Origin: Bacillota bacterium
GTDB taxonomy: Bacteria > Bacillota > UBA4882 > UBA10575
Assembly (NCBI GenBank): GCA_012512605.1
Contig: JAAZDX010000205.1
Span: 1-5,881, forward strand
DNA: 5,881 nucleotides
Direction of reading: 5' to 3'
Shown in pieces: positions 1-5,584 of this stretch. Every line of letters begins with the position of its first letter. The first letter of the stretch is position 1. The translations under genes were made by a program, and so were the position numbers. A model generated the notes under the pieces. The model saw only the letters and a list, made by a program, of their open reading frames with translations. It was not told the DNA's origin and ran no database searches.

Positions 1-721
1 GTATTTCCGTTTGGGGGGTGGGAAAATAGTAGAAAAGAAGCTGGGGTAGACCCGGATCACGGCGTGCTTGATGCCTCAAAAAGATCCGCGCTTCCCGGAA
101 GACCGCTTCCAGAAGCTCATCTTTGGGCTTAACGATAGTGTTTTTCTCCCCAGCCTCCGGCCTTTTGTCCGCTTGTCTTTTGGCTAAAAAGGGAAGGATG
201 GGCGGTTGGTCGCTGGTCCGTTGCCACATTACCTTTTGGACCGACGGAAACAAGATATAAAGGGCCCAAAGGAGAGTCCGTGGTGCAAGCGGGAGGTTTC
301 TGGCTTGCATGAAAGCAACAGCACGGGGATGAACTATGACCCCCCATTCTCTTTCCACAGTGATTAAATCCTTTTTTAAATTAAGGAGTACTTCCCGGGT
401 TAACGGCAAATTTTCCTGTACGGCAGCAAGGATAAGTTTCCGGCCGAAGTCCTCCTCACCGGCAAACAGTTCTTTAAAAAAAGGCAACGCTTCCCCAATG
501 GTCTCAAGGCGATAGGGCGTAAGCACGACCAGTCCTGGTTCTTCCCGGAGGAGGCGAAAGACAACCTCTTCACCGAGGGGAACCCCATCGCCTTCCACTT
601 TTACCGGGATAACCCCTTCCCTGGTTCTGAGGACCACCTGTCCGTCTTTGTTTTGCTCAAGTTGCCCCTTGATAAAACCCTTTGCTCCAAAGTGATAAGG
701 GTATAAATACCCGGAACCCAT
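1..721 (-). CDS. FliK/YlqG-like protein, N-terminal part (gene runs off the left edge)
   Basis: An uninterrupted frame of 240 codons starts at an ATG (721-719) and continues past the left edge, so the C-terminus is missing. I translated it by hand and found no stop. An AAAGGAG ribosome binding site at 731-737 lies 9 bases before the ATG. The gene begins 22 bases after rnhB and is probably co-transcribed with it. Residues about 15-58 look like a small beta-rich module (GFIKGQLEQ, GQVVLRTREGVIPVKV, LGEEVVFRLL). Residues about 75-185 are helical, with two similar segments (ENLPLTREVLLNLKK and ARNLPLAPRTLLWAL). This pattern resembles flagellar hook-length-control-like proteins, and in Bacillus a FliK-like gene, ylqG, sits in the same place after rnhB. 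Residues about 190-215 are charged and probably a linker. The family name is inferred from pattern and position. The diagnostic C-terminal FliK domain would lie outside the window. Whether it acts in flagella or elsewhere cannot be told. Confidence 0.72.
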   Translation of the reverse strand, partial: MGSGYLYPYHFGAKGFIKGQLEQNKDGQVVLRTREGVIPVKVEGDGVPLGEEVVFRLLREEPGLVVLTPYRLETIGEALPFFKELFAGEEDFGRKLILAAVQENLPLTREVLLNLKKDLITVEREWGVIVHPRAVAFMQARNLPLAPRTLLWALYILFPSVQKVMWQRTSDQPPILPFLAKRQADKRPEAGEKNTIVKPKDELLEAVFREARIFLRHQARRDPGLPQLLFYYFPTPQTEI

Positions 722-743
722 CTGGTTAAGCTCCTTTCTGTCC

Positions 744-1430
744 TTATTTGGAACTTGATGCTTGTTCCAGGGTTAACTGGAGATGCAGATTAAAACTGCG
801 CCGGTGGATGGGGCAAGGCCCCAAACAAGCCAGGGCAGAGTAATGTTCCGCTGTGGGATACCCTTTATGTTTCGCAAAACCGTAGCCGGGAAAGGCCTGG
901 TCAAGCTGGATCATCAAGCGGTCACGGGTCACTTTGGCCAGGACGGAAGCGGCAGCAATCGAAAGGCTACAGGCATCGCCGCCCACCACTCCACGGTGGG
1001 GGAGGTCAATCCCCGACCAGGCATGCCCGTCGATCAATAAAAAATCCGGTTTCACGGGCAAGTTACGGACCGCCCGCATCATCGCCAGACGCGAAGCATT
1101 TAATATATTTAAACGGTCGATCTCTTCCACCGAAGCCTGGCCCAGCCCATAGGGGATCTTTGCGGCCAATAGTTGTTCGTAAACAAGCTCCCGTTGTTTG
1201 GCTGTTAATTTTTTCGAATCGTTCAGGTGGACGATAAATGTCCCGGGGGGAATAACCGCCGCCGCCGCAACCACCGGACCCGCCAAAGGGCCGCGGCCGG
1301 CTTCATCAACCCCGGCAATCCGCCGGTAACCGGCAGCTAGCAATTGGTGTTCTAACTTATACATGGCGTATAGCCTTTCTGCTTCTTGCTCGCGCCAGCG
1401 GGTTTCATCTTTTTGCTTTCCCTTCCCCAT
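744..1430 (-). CDS. rnhB: Ribonuclease HII
   Basis: RNase HII cuts RNA in RNA/DNA hybrids and nicks 5' of single ribonucleotides in DNA, starting ribonucleotide excision repair in the cytoplasm. The 228-residue protein has the full family signature: GVDEAGRGPLAGPVVAA at about residues 40-56, with the metal-binding pair D42/E43 and the GRG motif that reads the RNA-DNA junction. D134 in LLIDGH and D152 in GGDACS complete the DEDD set. IAAASVLAKVTRD follows, then HKGYPT (about 188-193) with the conserved tyrosine that stacks on the ribose. A 35-residue charged N-terminal extension precedes the core, as in many Firmicutes homologues. I chose the ATG at 1430 over the upstream GTG at 1439, because the AAGGGG ribosome binding site overlaps that GTG and lies 8 bases before the ATG. 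The FliK-like gene follows after 22 bases, probably in the same transcript. Confidence 0.97.
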   Translation of the reverse strand: MGKGKQKDETRWREQEAERLYAMYKLEHQLLAAGYRRIAGVDEAGRGPLAGPVVAAAAVIPPGTFIVHLNDSKKLTAKQRELVYEQLLAAKIPYGLGQASVEEIDRLNILNASRLAMMRAVRNLPVKPDFLLIDGHAWSGIDLPHRGVVGGDACSLSIAAASVLAKVTRDRLMIQLDQAFPGYGFAKHKGYPTAEHYSALACLGPCPIHRRSFNLHLQLTLEQASSSK

Positions 1431-1438
1431 GAAGCACA

Positions 1439-1444
1439 CCCCTT
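1439..1444 (-). promoter_or_regulatory. Ribosome binding site deciding the rnhB start
   Basis: AAGGGG on the minus strand, 8 bases before the ATG at 1430. It overlaps the in-frame GTG at 1439-1437, which would add three residues, so that GTG is very unlikely to be the start. Confidence 0.7.
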
Positions 1445-1456
1445 ATCCCGGTAACA

Positions 1457-1462
1457 ATTATA
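1457..1462 (-). promoter_or_regulatory. Candidate -10 box for rnhB
   Basis: A perfect TATAAT hexamer on the minus strand, 26 bases before the rnhB ATG. No TTGACA-like -35 lies 16-18 bases upstream: that stretch is the GC-rich loop of the neighbouring hairpin. It is not an extended -10 either (AGT, not TGN, precedes it). The hexamer could instead be part of the U-rich tail of the hairpin. Confidence 0.3.
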
Positions 1463-1463
1463 A

Positions 1464-1494
1464 CTAAACCTGCCTAATTGCGGGGCAGGTTTAG
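1464..1494 (-). terminator. Hairpin between ddh and rnhB, possible terminator
   Basis: A perfect 11-bp inverted repeat: CTAAACCTGCC at 1464-1474 and GGCAGGTTTAG at 1484-1494, with a 9-base loop. On the minus strand, the direction of ddh, it is followed by a moderately T-rich TTATAATTGTT, so it could end the ddh transcript 95 bases after its stop. The T-tract is broken, so termination may be incomplete and the hairpin could act as an attenuator ahead of rnhB. On the plus strand the following GCTGCTTTT is also weak, and no plus-strand gene ends nearby. Confidence 0.5.
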
Positions 1495-1545
1495 CTGCTT
1501 TTGCTGGCAGTTGAATTTATTAACGGGTTACAATAGTTATATCGG

Positions 1546-1572
1546 TTATCGCGAAGATTTCTGAAGCGATAA
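1546..1572. repeat. Small inverted repeat downstream of ddh
   Basis: TTATCGC (1546-1552) and GCGATAA (1566-1572) form a 7-bp stem with a 13-base loop, 17 bases beyond the ddh stop. No T-run follows in either direction, so it is not a convincing terminator. It could be a 3' stabilising stem or chance. Confidence 0.3.
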
Positions 1573-1588
1573 TCACTAGAAGTCTTCT

Positions 1589-2497
1589 CTAGACCAAACT
1601 GGCGATGAGCTTTTCCCGCTCCCCCCACAGATAATCGATGACCGGCATTTCGATCATGGTATAACACCCCGGTTGTTGTTTAAAGCCTGCCCGGGCAGCA
1701 GCCACCATGACCTGGGCGGTAAGGGCCGGATTATTAATCCGCATCTCAAACTTGAACTGCTGATTATGGGTGCGCCCCGACGCCCCTTTTCTTTCCAGAA
1801 GGACACCATGGCCCATATCGATCAAGTCTTGAACCTGCGGGACAAAGGTAACAACGGTCTCATCATTGATAAAATAGGGATCATGCTTAATTGTTTGCTC
1901 CACGGCTTGGGGATCCGCCTCCGGTTTCAGCTGGACATAGACCATCCGCCGGTGCAAGCCGGTGCCAACCGGAACGGTTAACGACAGGGCATCGGCAACG
2001 CCGGGGATGGCCTTCACAGCCGTGGTATGCCCCATGGACATCCCAGGACCAAAATTGGTGTAGGTGATCCCTTGCGGGGCCATTAGCAGAAAGAGACACC
2101 GGATCAGCGAGTCGGTGCCTGGATCCCACCCGGCGGCAATCACCGCCGTTTTCCTCTGGGTTTTGGCGATGGGGTCCAAGTGCTGGCGGTAACTGACCAG
2201 GTCACTATGGACGGCATAGCTATCAACCGTGTTAATCCCCATCGCCAGGACCTCCGCCGCTGCTTTGGGAACCAAACGGGAGGGCAAAGCCAGAAAAGCC
2301 ACATCAACCGCGCCAAGCTCCGATAAGGCAGTTACGACTGGAACTCCTTTTAATTGTGGGGGTAAATTTTGCACCGATTCTGGTCGTCGCACTACCCCAG
2401 CCAGTTGAAGATCGGGTGCCGCCTCGATAGCGTCAACTAAAAAACGGCCGATGTTACCATAGCCAATAACTGCAGCTTGATAACGCTTCATCTTCAT
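1589..2497 (-). CDS. ddh: meso-Diaminopimelate dehydrogenase (type II-like)
   Basis: The enzyme reductively aminates tetrahydrodipicolinate with ammonia and NADPH to give meso-diaminopimelate in one step, bypassing the acylated intermediates of the usual pathway. The product feeds peptidoglycan cross-links and lysine. The 302-residue protein has an N-terminal Rossmann domain with GYGNIG at 12-17 and VVRRPES at about 35-41, where NADP-specific basic residues are expected. SYAVHSDL lies at 93-100 and AAGWDPGTDS at 121-130, the family signature. GPGMSMGHTTAVKAIPGV (150-167) replaces the SQGHSDA version I associate with the Corynebacterium-type (type I) enzyme. With the length, this suggests the type II group known from Symbiobacterium. 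The start ATG at 2497 has AAGGAGG (2504-2510) 6 bases upstream; the second ATG at 2491 is too far away. It is transcribed divergently from the PHP phosphatase gene. The dapL or dapD-dapE routes cannot be assessed from this window. Confidence 0.93.
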   Translation of the reverse strand: MKMKRYQAAVIGYGNIGRFLVDAIEAAPDLQLAGVVRRPESVQNLPPQLKGVPVVTALSELGAVDVAFLALPSRLVPKAAAEVLAMGINTVDSYAVHSDLVSYRQHLDPIAKTQRKTAVIAAGWDPGTDSLIRCLFLLMAPQGITYTNFGPGMSMGHTTAVKAIPGVADALSLTVPVGTGLHRRMVYVQLKPEADPQAVEQTIKHDPYFINDETVVTFVPQVQDLIDMGHGVLLERKGASGRTHNQQFKFEMRINNPALTAQVMVAAARAGFKQQPGCYTMIEMPVIDYLWGEREKLIASLV

Positions 2498-2530
2498 CAG
2501 GTCCCTCCTTGAATATTAACTTACGGCTAA

Positions 2531-2548
2531 GTTTCGTTTAAACTAAAC
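2531..2548. promoter_or_regulatory. 18-bp near-palindrome in the divergent promoter region, candidate operator
   Basis: GTTTCGTTTAAACTAAAC reads almost the same on both strands, with one mismatched pair (C2535/T2544). It lies in the 125-base gap between ddh (minus) and the phosphatase gene (plus), 34 bases from the ddh start and 75 from the other. The symmetry and position suit a dimeric regulator. The regulator is unknown, and I could not place convincing -35/-10 pairs for either gene, so the role is inferred. Confidence 0.35.
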
Positions 2549-2610
2549 GTAAAAGGCAGGAAATAGTCGTTAAAATACGGAAGATTGTATGTAAAAATCC
2601 AATTTTTAAT

Positions 2611-2615
2611 GGAGG
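2611..2615 (+). promoter_or_regulatory. Ribosome binding site deciding the histidinol-phosphatase start
   Basis: GGAGG lies 7 bases before the ATG at 2623. The in-frame TTG at 2617 is only one base from it, so the ATG is the start and the protein begins MRKDHHTH. Confidence 0.75.
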
Positions 2616-2622
2616 ATTGTTC

Positions 2623-3468
2623 ATGCGTAAAGATCATCATACCCACACTTACCGCTGCCAACACGCTGAAGCTGATGTCATTGACTATGCTGCCGTTGCT
2701 GTTGAAAAAGGACTGCATGTTTTAGGGGTTACCGACCATACACCACTCCCCGCGTTTCCCCATGAAGGGTGGCGTCGGATTCGCATGAACCTGTCCGAAC
2801 TGGATGGCTACGTTCGCGCAATCGAAGCAGCCCGGAGCACCTATCCGCAGCTGCGAATTCTGAAAGGGATGGAATGTGAGTACATTCCGGAATTTACTGC
2901 CTTTTACCAGGAAGAGCTTTTGGAGAAATGGAACTTCGATTACCTGATTGCAGGCAACCATTTTGTCCCCTATAATGGTGGCTGGGTCGGTGTCCATTCC
3001 TACCTGAAGAGCAAAGAGGAGTTGATGGCGTACGCCGACCATATGGTGGAAGCGATTGCTTCCGGGTTGTTTGCCTTCATCGCCCATCCCGATCTTTTTG
3101 GCAACTCCTATGAATTATGGGATGAGCATGCGATTGAATGTTCAAAACGGATTCTGGAAGCCGCCGCAGCTTACAATGTCCCCTTAGAGGTTAATGCTTA
3201 TGGCTTACGTAAGTCGAAAATCAAAACAAAAGCCGGAATCCGCCCCCCCTACCCCCTCCCTCCCTTTTGGGAGTTGGCTGCCGAGTACAAAGGGGTTACG
3301 GTTATCGCCAATTCCGACGCCCACCACCCACAAGATGTGGGCGAGACCGCTGCTGTGGAAGGACTGATCGACCAGTACGGTTTGGAAAGAGCAGATCTAT
3401 CGTACTTGGAAAATAACTCCCGTCAGTCATCATCCGTACTGGCCGCTCGCGCCGGTGATTGCCTTTAG
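2623..3468 (+). CDS. hisJ: PHP-family histidinol-phosphatase
   Basis: This is a PHP-domain metal-dependent phosphatase, most likely removing phosphate from L-histidinol phosphate in histidine synthesis. The 281-residue protein has all the metal-ligand motifs of the family in order: KDHHTHT (H6, H8), GVTDHTP (D38, H39), KGMECEY (E84), IAGNHFV (H113), IAHPDLF (H155) and NSDAHHP (D232, H234). The length and the DHTP and GNHFV signatures fit the HisJ/HisK type rather than polymerase PHP domains or YcdX-like proteins. It stands alone here rather than in a his operon, which is common for this enzyme. It diverges from ddh and converges on ribF. The last 20 or so residues, rich in S and A, are probably not conserved. 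Another phosphomonoester substrate cannot be excluded from sequence. Confidence 0.85.
   Translation: MRKDHHTHTYRCQHAEADVIDYAAVAVEKGLHVLGVTDHTPLPAFPHEGWRRIRMNLSELDGYVRAIEAARSTYPQLRILKGMECEYIPEFTAFYQEELLEKWNFDYLIAGNHFVPYNGGWVGVHSYLKSKEELMAYADHMVEAIASGLFAFIAHPDLFGNSYELWDEHAIECSKRILEAAAAYNVPLEVNAYGLRKSKIKTKAGIRPPYPLPPFWELAAEYKGVTVIANSDAHHPQDVGETAAVEGLIDQYGLERADLSYLENNSRQSSSVLAARAGDCL
3243..3264 (-). other. G-quadruplex-type G-tract on the minus strand inside the phosphatase gene
   Basis: The plus strand has C-runs of 7, 5, 3 and 3 separated by TA, T and T. The minus strand therefore has four runs of at least three G with loops of 1-2 bases, which meets the canonical G-quadruplex pattern. It is on the template strand of the phosphatase gene, so it would form in DNA, not in that mRNA. 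It encodes the proline-rich RPPYPLPPFW stretch (207-216). Confidence 0.6.
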
Positions 3469-3554
3469 CCCGCCACAGCCCGGGCCAAATGGTCTCCGCT
3501 TAAATTGCTTGGCACCGTATGCTTAGGGAAGCGAAGGTTGAAAGCGGGACGAGC
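3469..3554. other. Convergent gap between the phosphatase gene and ribF
   Basis: This 86-base spacer lies between two genes that end tail to tail. I see no strong hairpin with a T-run for either gene. The best dyads are short: CGCTT/AAGCG and the self-complementary GGCCCGGGCT-type core near 3479-3486. The minus strand stays open in the ribF frame across almost the whole gap (see findings). rpsO, which often follows ribF, is absent. Confidence 0.5.
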
Positions 3555-4511
3555 CTAATTACATACTTTTTGGGCAAGAATCCGGCGGCGAAGCGCTTCT
3601 CCCTGCTTTTGGTCGCGAAGCAACTGGGCCTTTAATGCTTCGAGCGAGGCAAATTTTCGCTCCTCCCGTAAAAAAGACAAAAACTCAACGGTTAAAGATT
3701 CACCGTATATCTCCCGGGAAAACCGGTCAATAAAAACTTCCACCAACGGAACACAGTGGTTAAAGGTAGGTTTACAACCAACATTGGCTAAACCATAGTA
3801 TACTTCCTTATCCAGGATAACCCGGACAAAATAGGCACCAAATTTGGGTAGGATCCGGTCAGACGGGTAGTCTAAATTGGCGGTGGGAAAACCTAAAACT
3901 TTTCCCAAACCCTGCCCCCTACGGACAATACCGGACAGACAAAAGGGCCGGTTCAGCATTGCATTGGCAGCGTCCAATTGACCGGTTTGCAAAAAAGTCC
4001 GGATCCGTGTACTGCTGACAATCCTTCCTTGCACCTTGACGGGTGGTACCACTTCACCGTGAAGCCCTTGTTTCCGCATATAGGATAAGACAAGATTAGT
4101 ATCGCCGGCACCCCCGGCACCAAAGGTAAAATCATGCCCCACCACTAACGCGCGGACCCCCAAAGCAAGCAGGCGGTCTAAGAAGCACGTCGGGGCCAGC
4201 GCAGCCAGCTCTGGAGTGAAATCTAAAAGGAGAACACCGTCGATCCCCATTTCGGCAAAGATTGCGCAGCGCTCCTCCATGGACATGATCAGCCCGGGCG
4301 TTTCCGCGCCCAAAACCTTTGCGGTATGTTCACGAAAGGTAACCACCACGGCCATCCACCCATTGACACTACTGATCGCTTTCACCCGTTCGATGATTTT
4401 TTGGTGACCACGGTGTACCCCGTCAAAATTCCCTATTGTTACCACCAAGCCGGAAGTAGCGGTGTTCGCCAATTCTGCTTGCATCACCGGGAATGATTTC
4501 CAAAGTTTCAT
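3555..4511 (-). CDS. ribF: Bifunctional riboflavin kinase / FMN adenylyltransferase (FAD synthetase)
   Basis: RibF phosphorylates riboflavin to FMN and then adenylates FMN to FAD. The 318-residue protein has both domains. The N-terminal adenylyltransferase (about 1-185) carries IGNFDGVHRGH (26-36) with the nucleotidyl-transferase HxGH, VVGHDFTFG (123-131) and ISSTRIR-type VSSTRIR (165-171). The C-terminal kinase (about 186-310) carries GKVLGFPTANLD (203-214) with the PTAN motif, FGAYFVRV, ANVGCKPTF (242-250), the probable catalytic E258 in LVEVFID and the closing EIYGESLTVEFLSFLREERKF region. The segment after VTF reads REHT instead of the usual DPHP-like form, but its histidine is kept. A GGGGAGG site lies 9 bases before the ATG. 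It follows truB by 117 bases that contain a long hairpin, and is the last gene of the block here. Confidence 0.97.
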   Translation of the reverse strand: MKLWKSFPVMQAELANTATSGLVVTIGNFDGVHRGHQKIIERVKAISSVNGWMAVVVTFREHTAKVLGAETPGLIMSMEERCAIFAEMGIDGVLLLDFTPELAALAPTCFLDRLLALGVRALVVGHDFTFGAGGAGDTNLVLSYMRKQGLHGEVVPPVKVQGRIVSSTRIRTFLQTGQLDAANAMLNRPFCLSGIVRRGQGLGKVLGFPTANLDYPSDRILPKFGAYFVRVILDKEVYYGLANVGCKPTFNHCVPLVEVFIDRFSREIYGESLTVEFLSFLREERKFASLEALKAQLLRDQKQGEALRRRILAQKVCN

Positions 4512-4562
4512 CCGCTCGTTCCTCCCCGCAACGGGTAACTATTTTAAACTTGCTGAAAACAC

Positions 4563-4624
4563 GGTCGTCGCTTCGTTGGACAGGCATTTGCCGCGTGGCC
4601 GCACCTGTCCGCTGCAGGACGACC
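4563..4624 (-). repeat. Nested inverted repeat in the truB-ribF gap, possible RNA hairpin
   Basis: Two nested perfect 7-bp arms: an outer GGTCGTC (4563-4569) with GACGACC (4618-4624), and an inner GGACAGG (4578-4584) with CCTGTCC (4604-4610). They are separated by 8- and 7-base internal loops and capped by a 19-base GC-rich loop. In the truB-ribF mRNA it would begin 4 bases after the truB stop and end about 51 bases before ribF. After it comes GTGTTTTCAG, a poor terminator tail, so an RNA processing, stabilising or attenuating element fits better than a full terminator. I do not recognise a known riboswitch family. Confidence 0.5.
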
Positions 4625-4628
4625 CCCA

Positions 4629-5561
4629 CTAAGTAAAGACACGAACCGGTTGCCAAAAAGCAGTCGAACCTTTGTGGTACTTTAAAATGGCCAGCAAAGA
4701 ACCGTCAGTGTTTACGGCCTGTACCAACCCCTGGGCCCGACAAGCCTCCGGGGACGGCATCTCGGTTAAATCTTGGAGAAAAAGACGACCACCGTGCCGA
4801 ACCCGCTCGGTATTGGCCTCATTTAAGCGCACCATTGGTAGATGGGATAAAGCCGCTGTCGGTGAAACCAAATGCGCACTAAGCCTACCGGCGTCTACGA
4901 TTTCTGCCAGTTCATCCAGGGTTATAGCCTCGTCCAAACAGAAAGGGCCCGAAGCCAAACGGACCAAATCACCCATACATCCACCCACACCAAGATGGGC
5001 ACCGAGATCGTGGCATAACGTTCGAATATAGGTTCCCCGGGAACACTCGATCAGTAAATCCGGCCCCTCTTTAAAGCCATAGACGGGAAGAAGGGGTTCA
5101 TCGGCTTCCAAACGGTAGATGGTGATTTTTCTTTTCGCCCGGTTTATTTCCTTCCCGGCCCGCGCTAGTTTGTATAAAGGCTCCCCATTTACTTTCACCG
5201 CCGAATACATCGGCGGTGTTTGCTCCATTTCACCGGTGAACAAAGCCAGGGCGGCTGTTAGCCTGTCCTGGGAAACCCTCGTCTCCGGTTGGCTTGAAAG
5301 CTCACGACCGGTCAGATCTTGTGTATCGGTTGACAAACCTAAGACCAAACGTGCCCGGTATAGTTTCTTTTCTTCATCTAGATAAGAGATGAGTTTCGTG
5401 GCTTTCCCAATCGCCAGGACCAACACGCCAGTGGCCATCGGGTCAAGAGTGCCGGTATGTCCGATCCGACGTTCACCCAAGATCCGGCGGGCCTTAGCCA
5501 CCACTTGGTGGGAAGAATAGCCCGGTGGCTTGTTCACAACTAAGAACCCCGCGTTCATCAT
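4629..5561 (-). CDS. truB: tRNA pseudouridine-55 synthase
   Basis: TruB converts U55 in the T-loop of tRNAs to pseudouridine and also helps tRNA folding. The 310-residue protein has GFLVVNKPPGYSSHQVV at the N-terminus and GHTGTLDPMATGVLVL at 34-49 with catalytic D40. The conserved LYRA tyrosine is Y68, PPMYSAVKVNGEPLYKLAR spans 116-134, and SRGTYIRTLCHDLG spans 174-187. The C-terminal 60 or so residues (LVQAVNTDGSLLAILKY) look like the small PUA-type domain common in bacterial TruB. Two adjacent ATGs (5561 and 5558) could start translation. The upstream site is weak (GGATGG about 9 bases before), so translation is probably helped by coupling to the upstream nrnA, whose stop lies 23 bases away. 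ribF follows in the same direction. Confidence 0.97.
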   Translation of the reverse strand: MMNAGFLVVNKPPGYSSHQVVAKARRILGERRIGHTGTLDPMATGVLVLAIGKATKLISYLDEEKKLYRARLVLGLSTDTQDLTGRELSSQPETRVSQDRLTAALALFTGEMEQTPPMYSAVKVNGEPLYKLARAGKEINRAKRKITIYRLEADEPLLPVYGFKEGPDLLIECSRGTYIRTLCHDLGAHLGVGGCMGDLVRLASGPFCLDEAITLDELAEIVDAGRLSAHLVSPTAALSHLPMVRLNEANTERVRHGGRLFLQDLTEMPSPEACRAQGLVQAVNTDGSLLAILKYHKGSTAFWQPVRVFT

Positions 5562-5584
5562 CCCAAAAATTCCATCCGTTCCTG

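Noticed and set aside
129..588. Two minus-strand open frames (129-347 and 400-588) inside the left-edge gene.
   Set aside because: They lie in other frames of the long FliK-like reading frame, have no family motifs, and lack good ribosome binding sites.
1581..1591. Small symmetric sequence (AGAAGTCTTCT) at the ddh stop codon.
   Set aside because: Only 5-bp arms with a one-base centre; too short to fold or to claim as a site.
2511..2545. A possible ddh promoter with TAATAT as -10 and TTAAAC as -35, 17 bases apart.
   Set aside because: The -35 matches poorly, and the start of transcription would fall within the ribosome binding site, leaving almost no leader.
2498..2622. A lysine riboswitch or T-box upstream of ddh or the phosphatase gene.
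   Set aside because: The whole gap is only 125 bases and AT-rich, too short for these elements, and shows no T-box core or terminator hairpin.
2527..2718. A 63-codon minus-strand frame in the divergent region.
   Set aside because: It is antisense to the start of the phosphatase gene, with no supporting ribosome binding site; probably chance in AT-rich DNA.
4423..4656. A 77-codon minus-strand frame covering the truB-ribF spacer.
   Set aside because: It overlaps the end of truB and the start of ribF in another frame and reads through the hairpin; no recognisable protein features.
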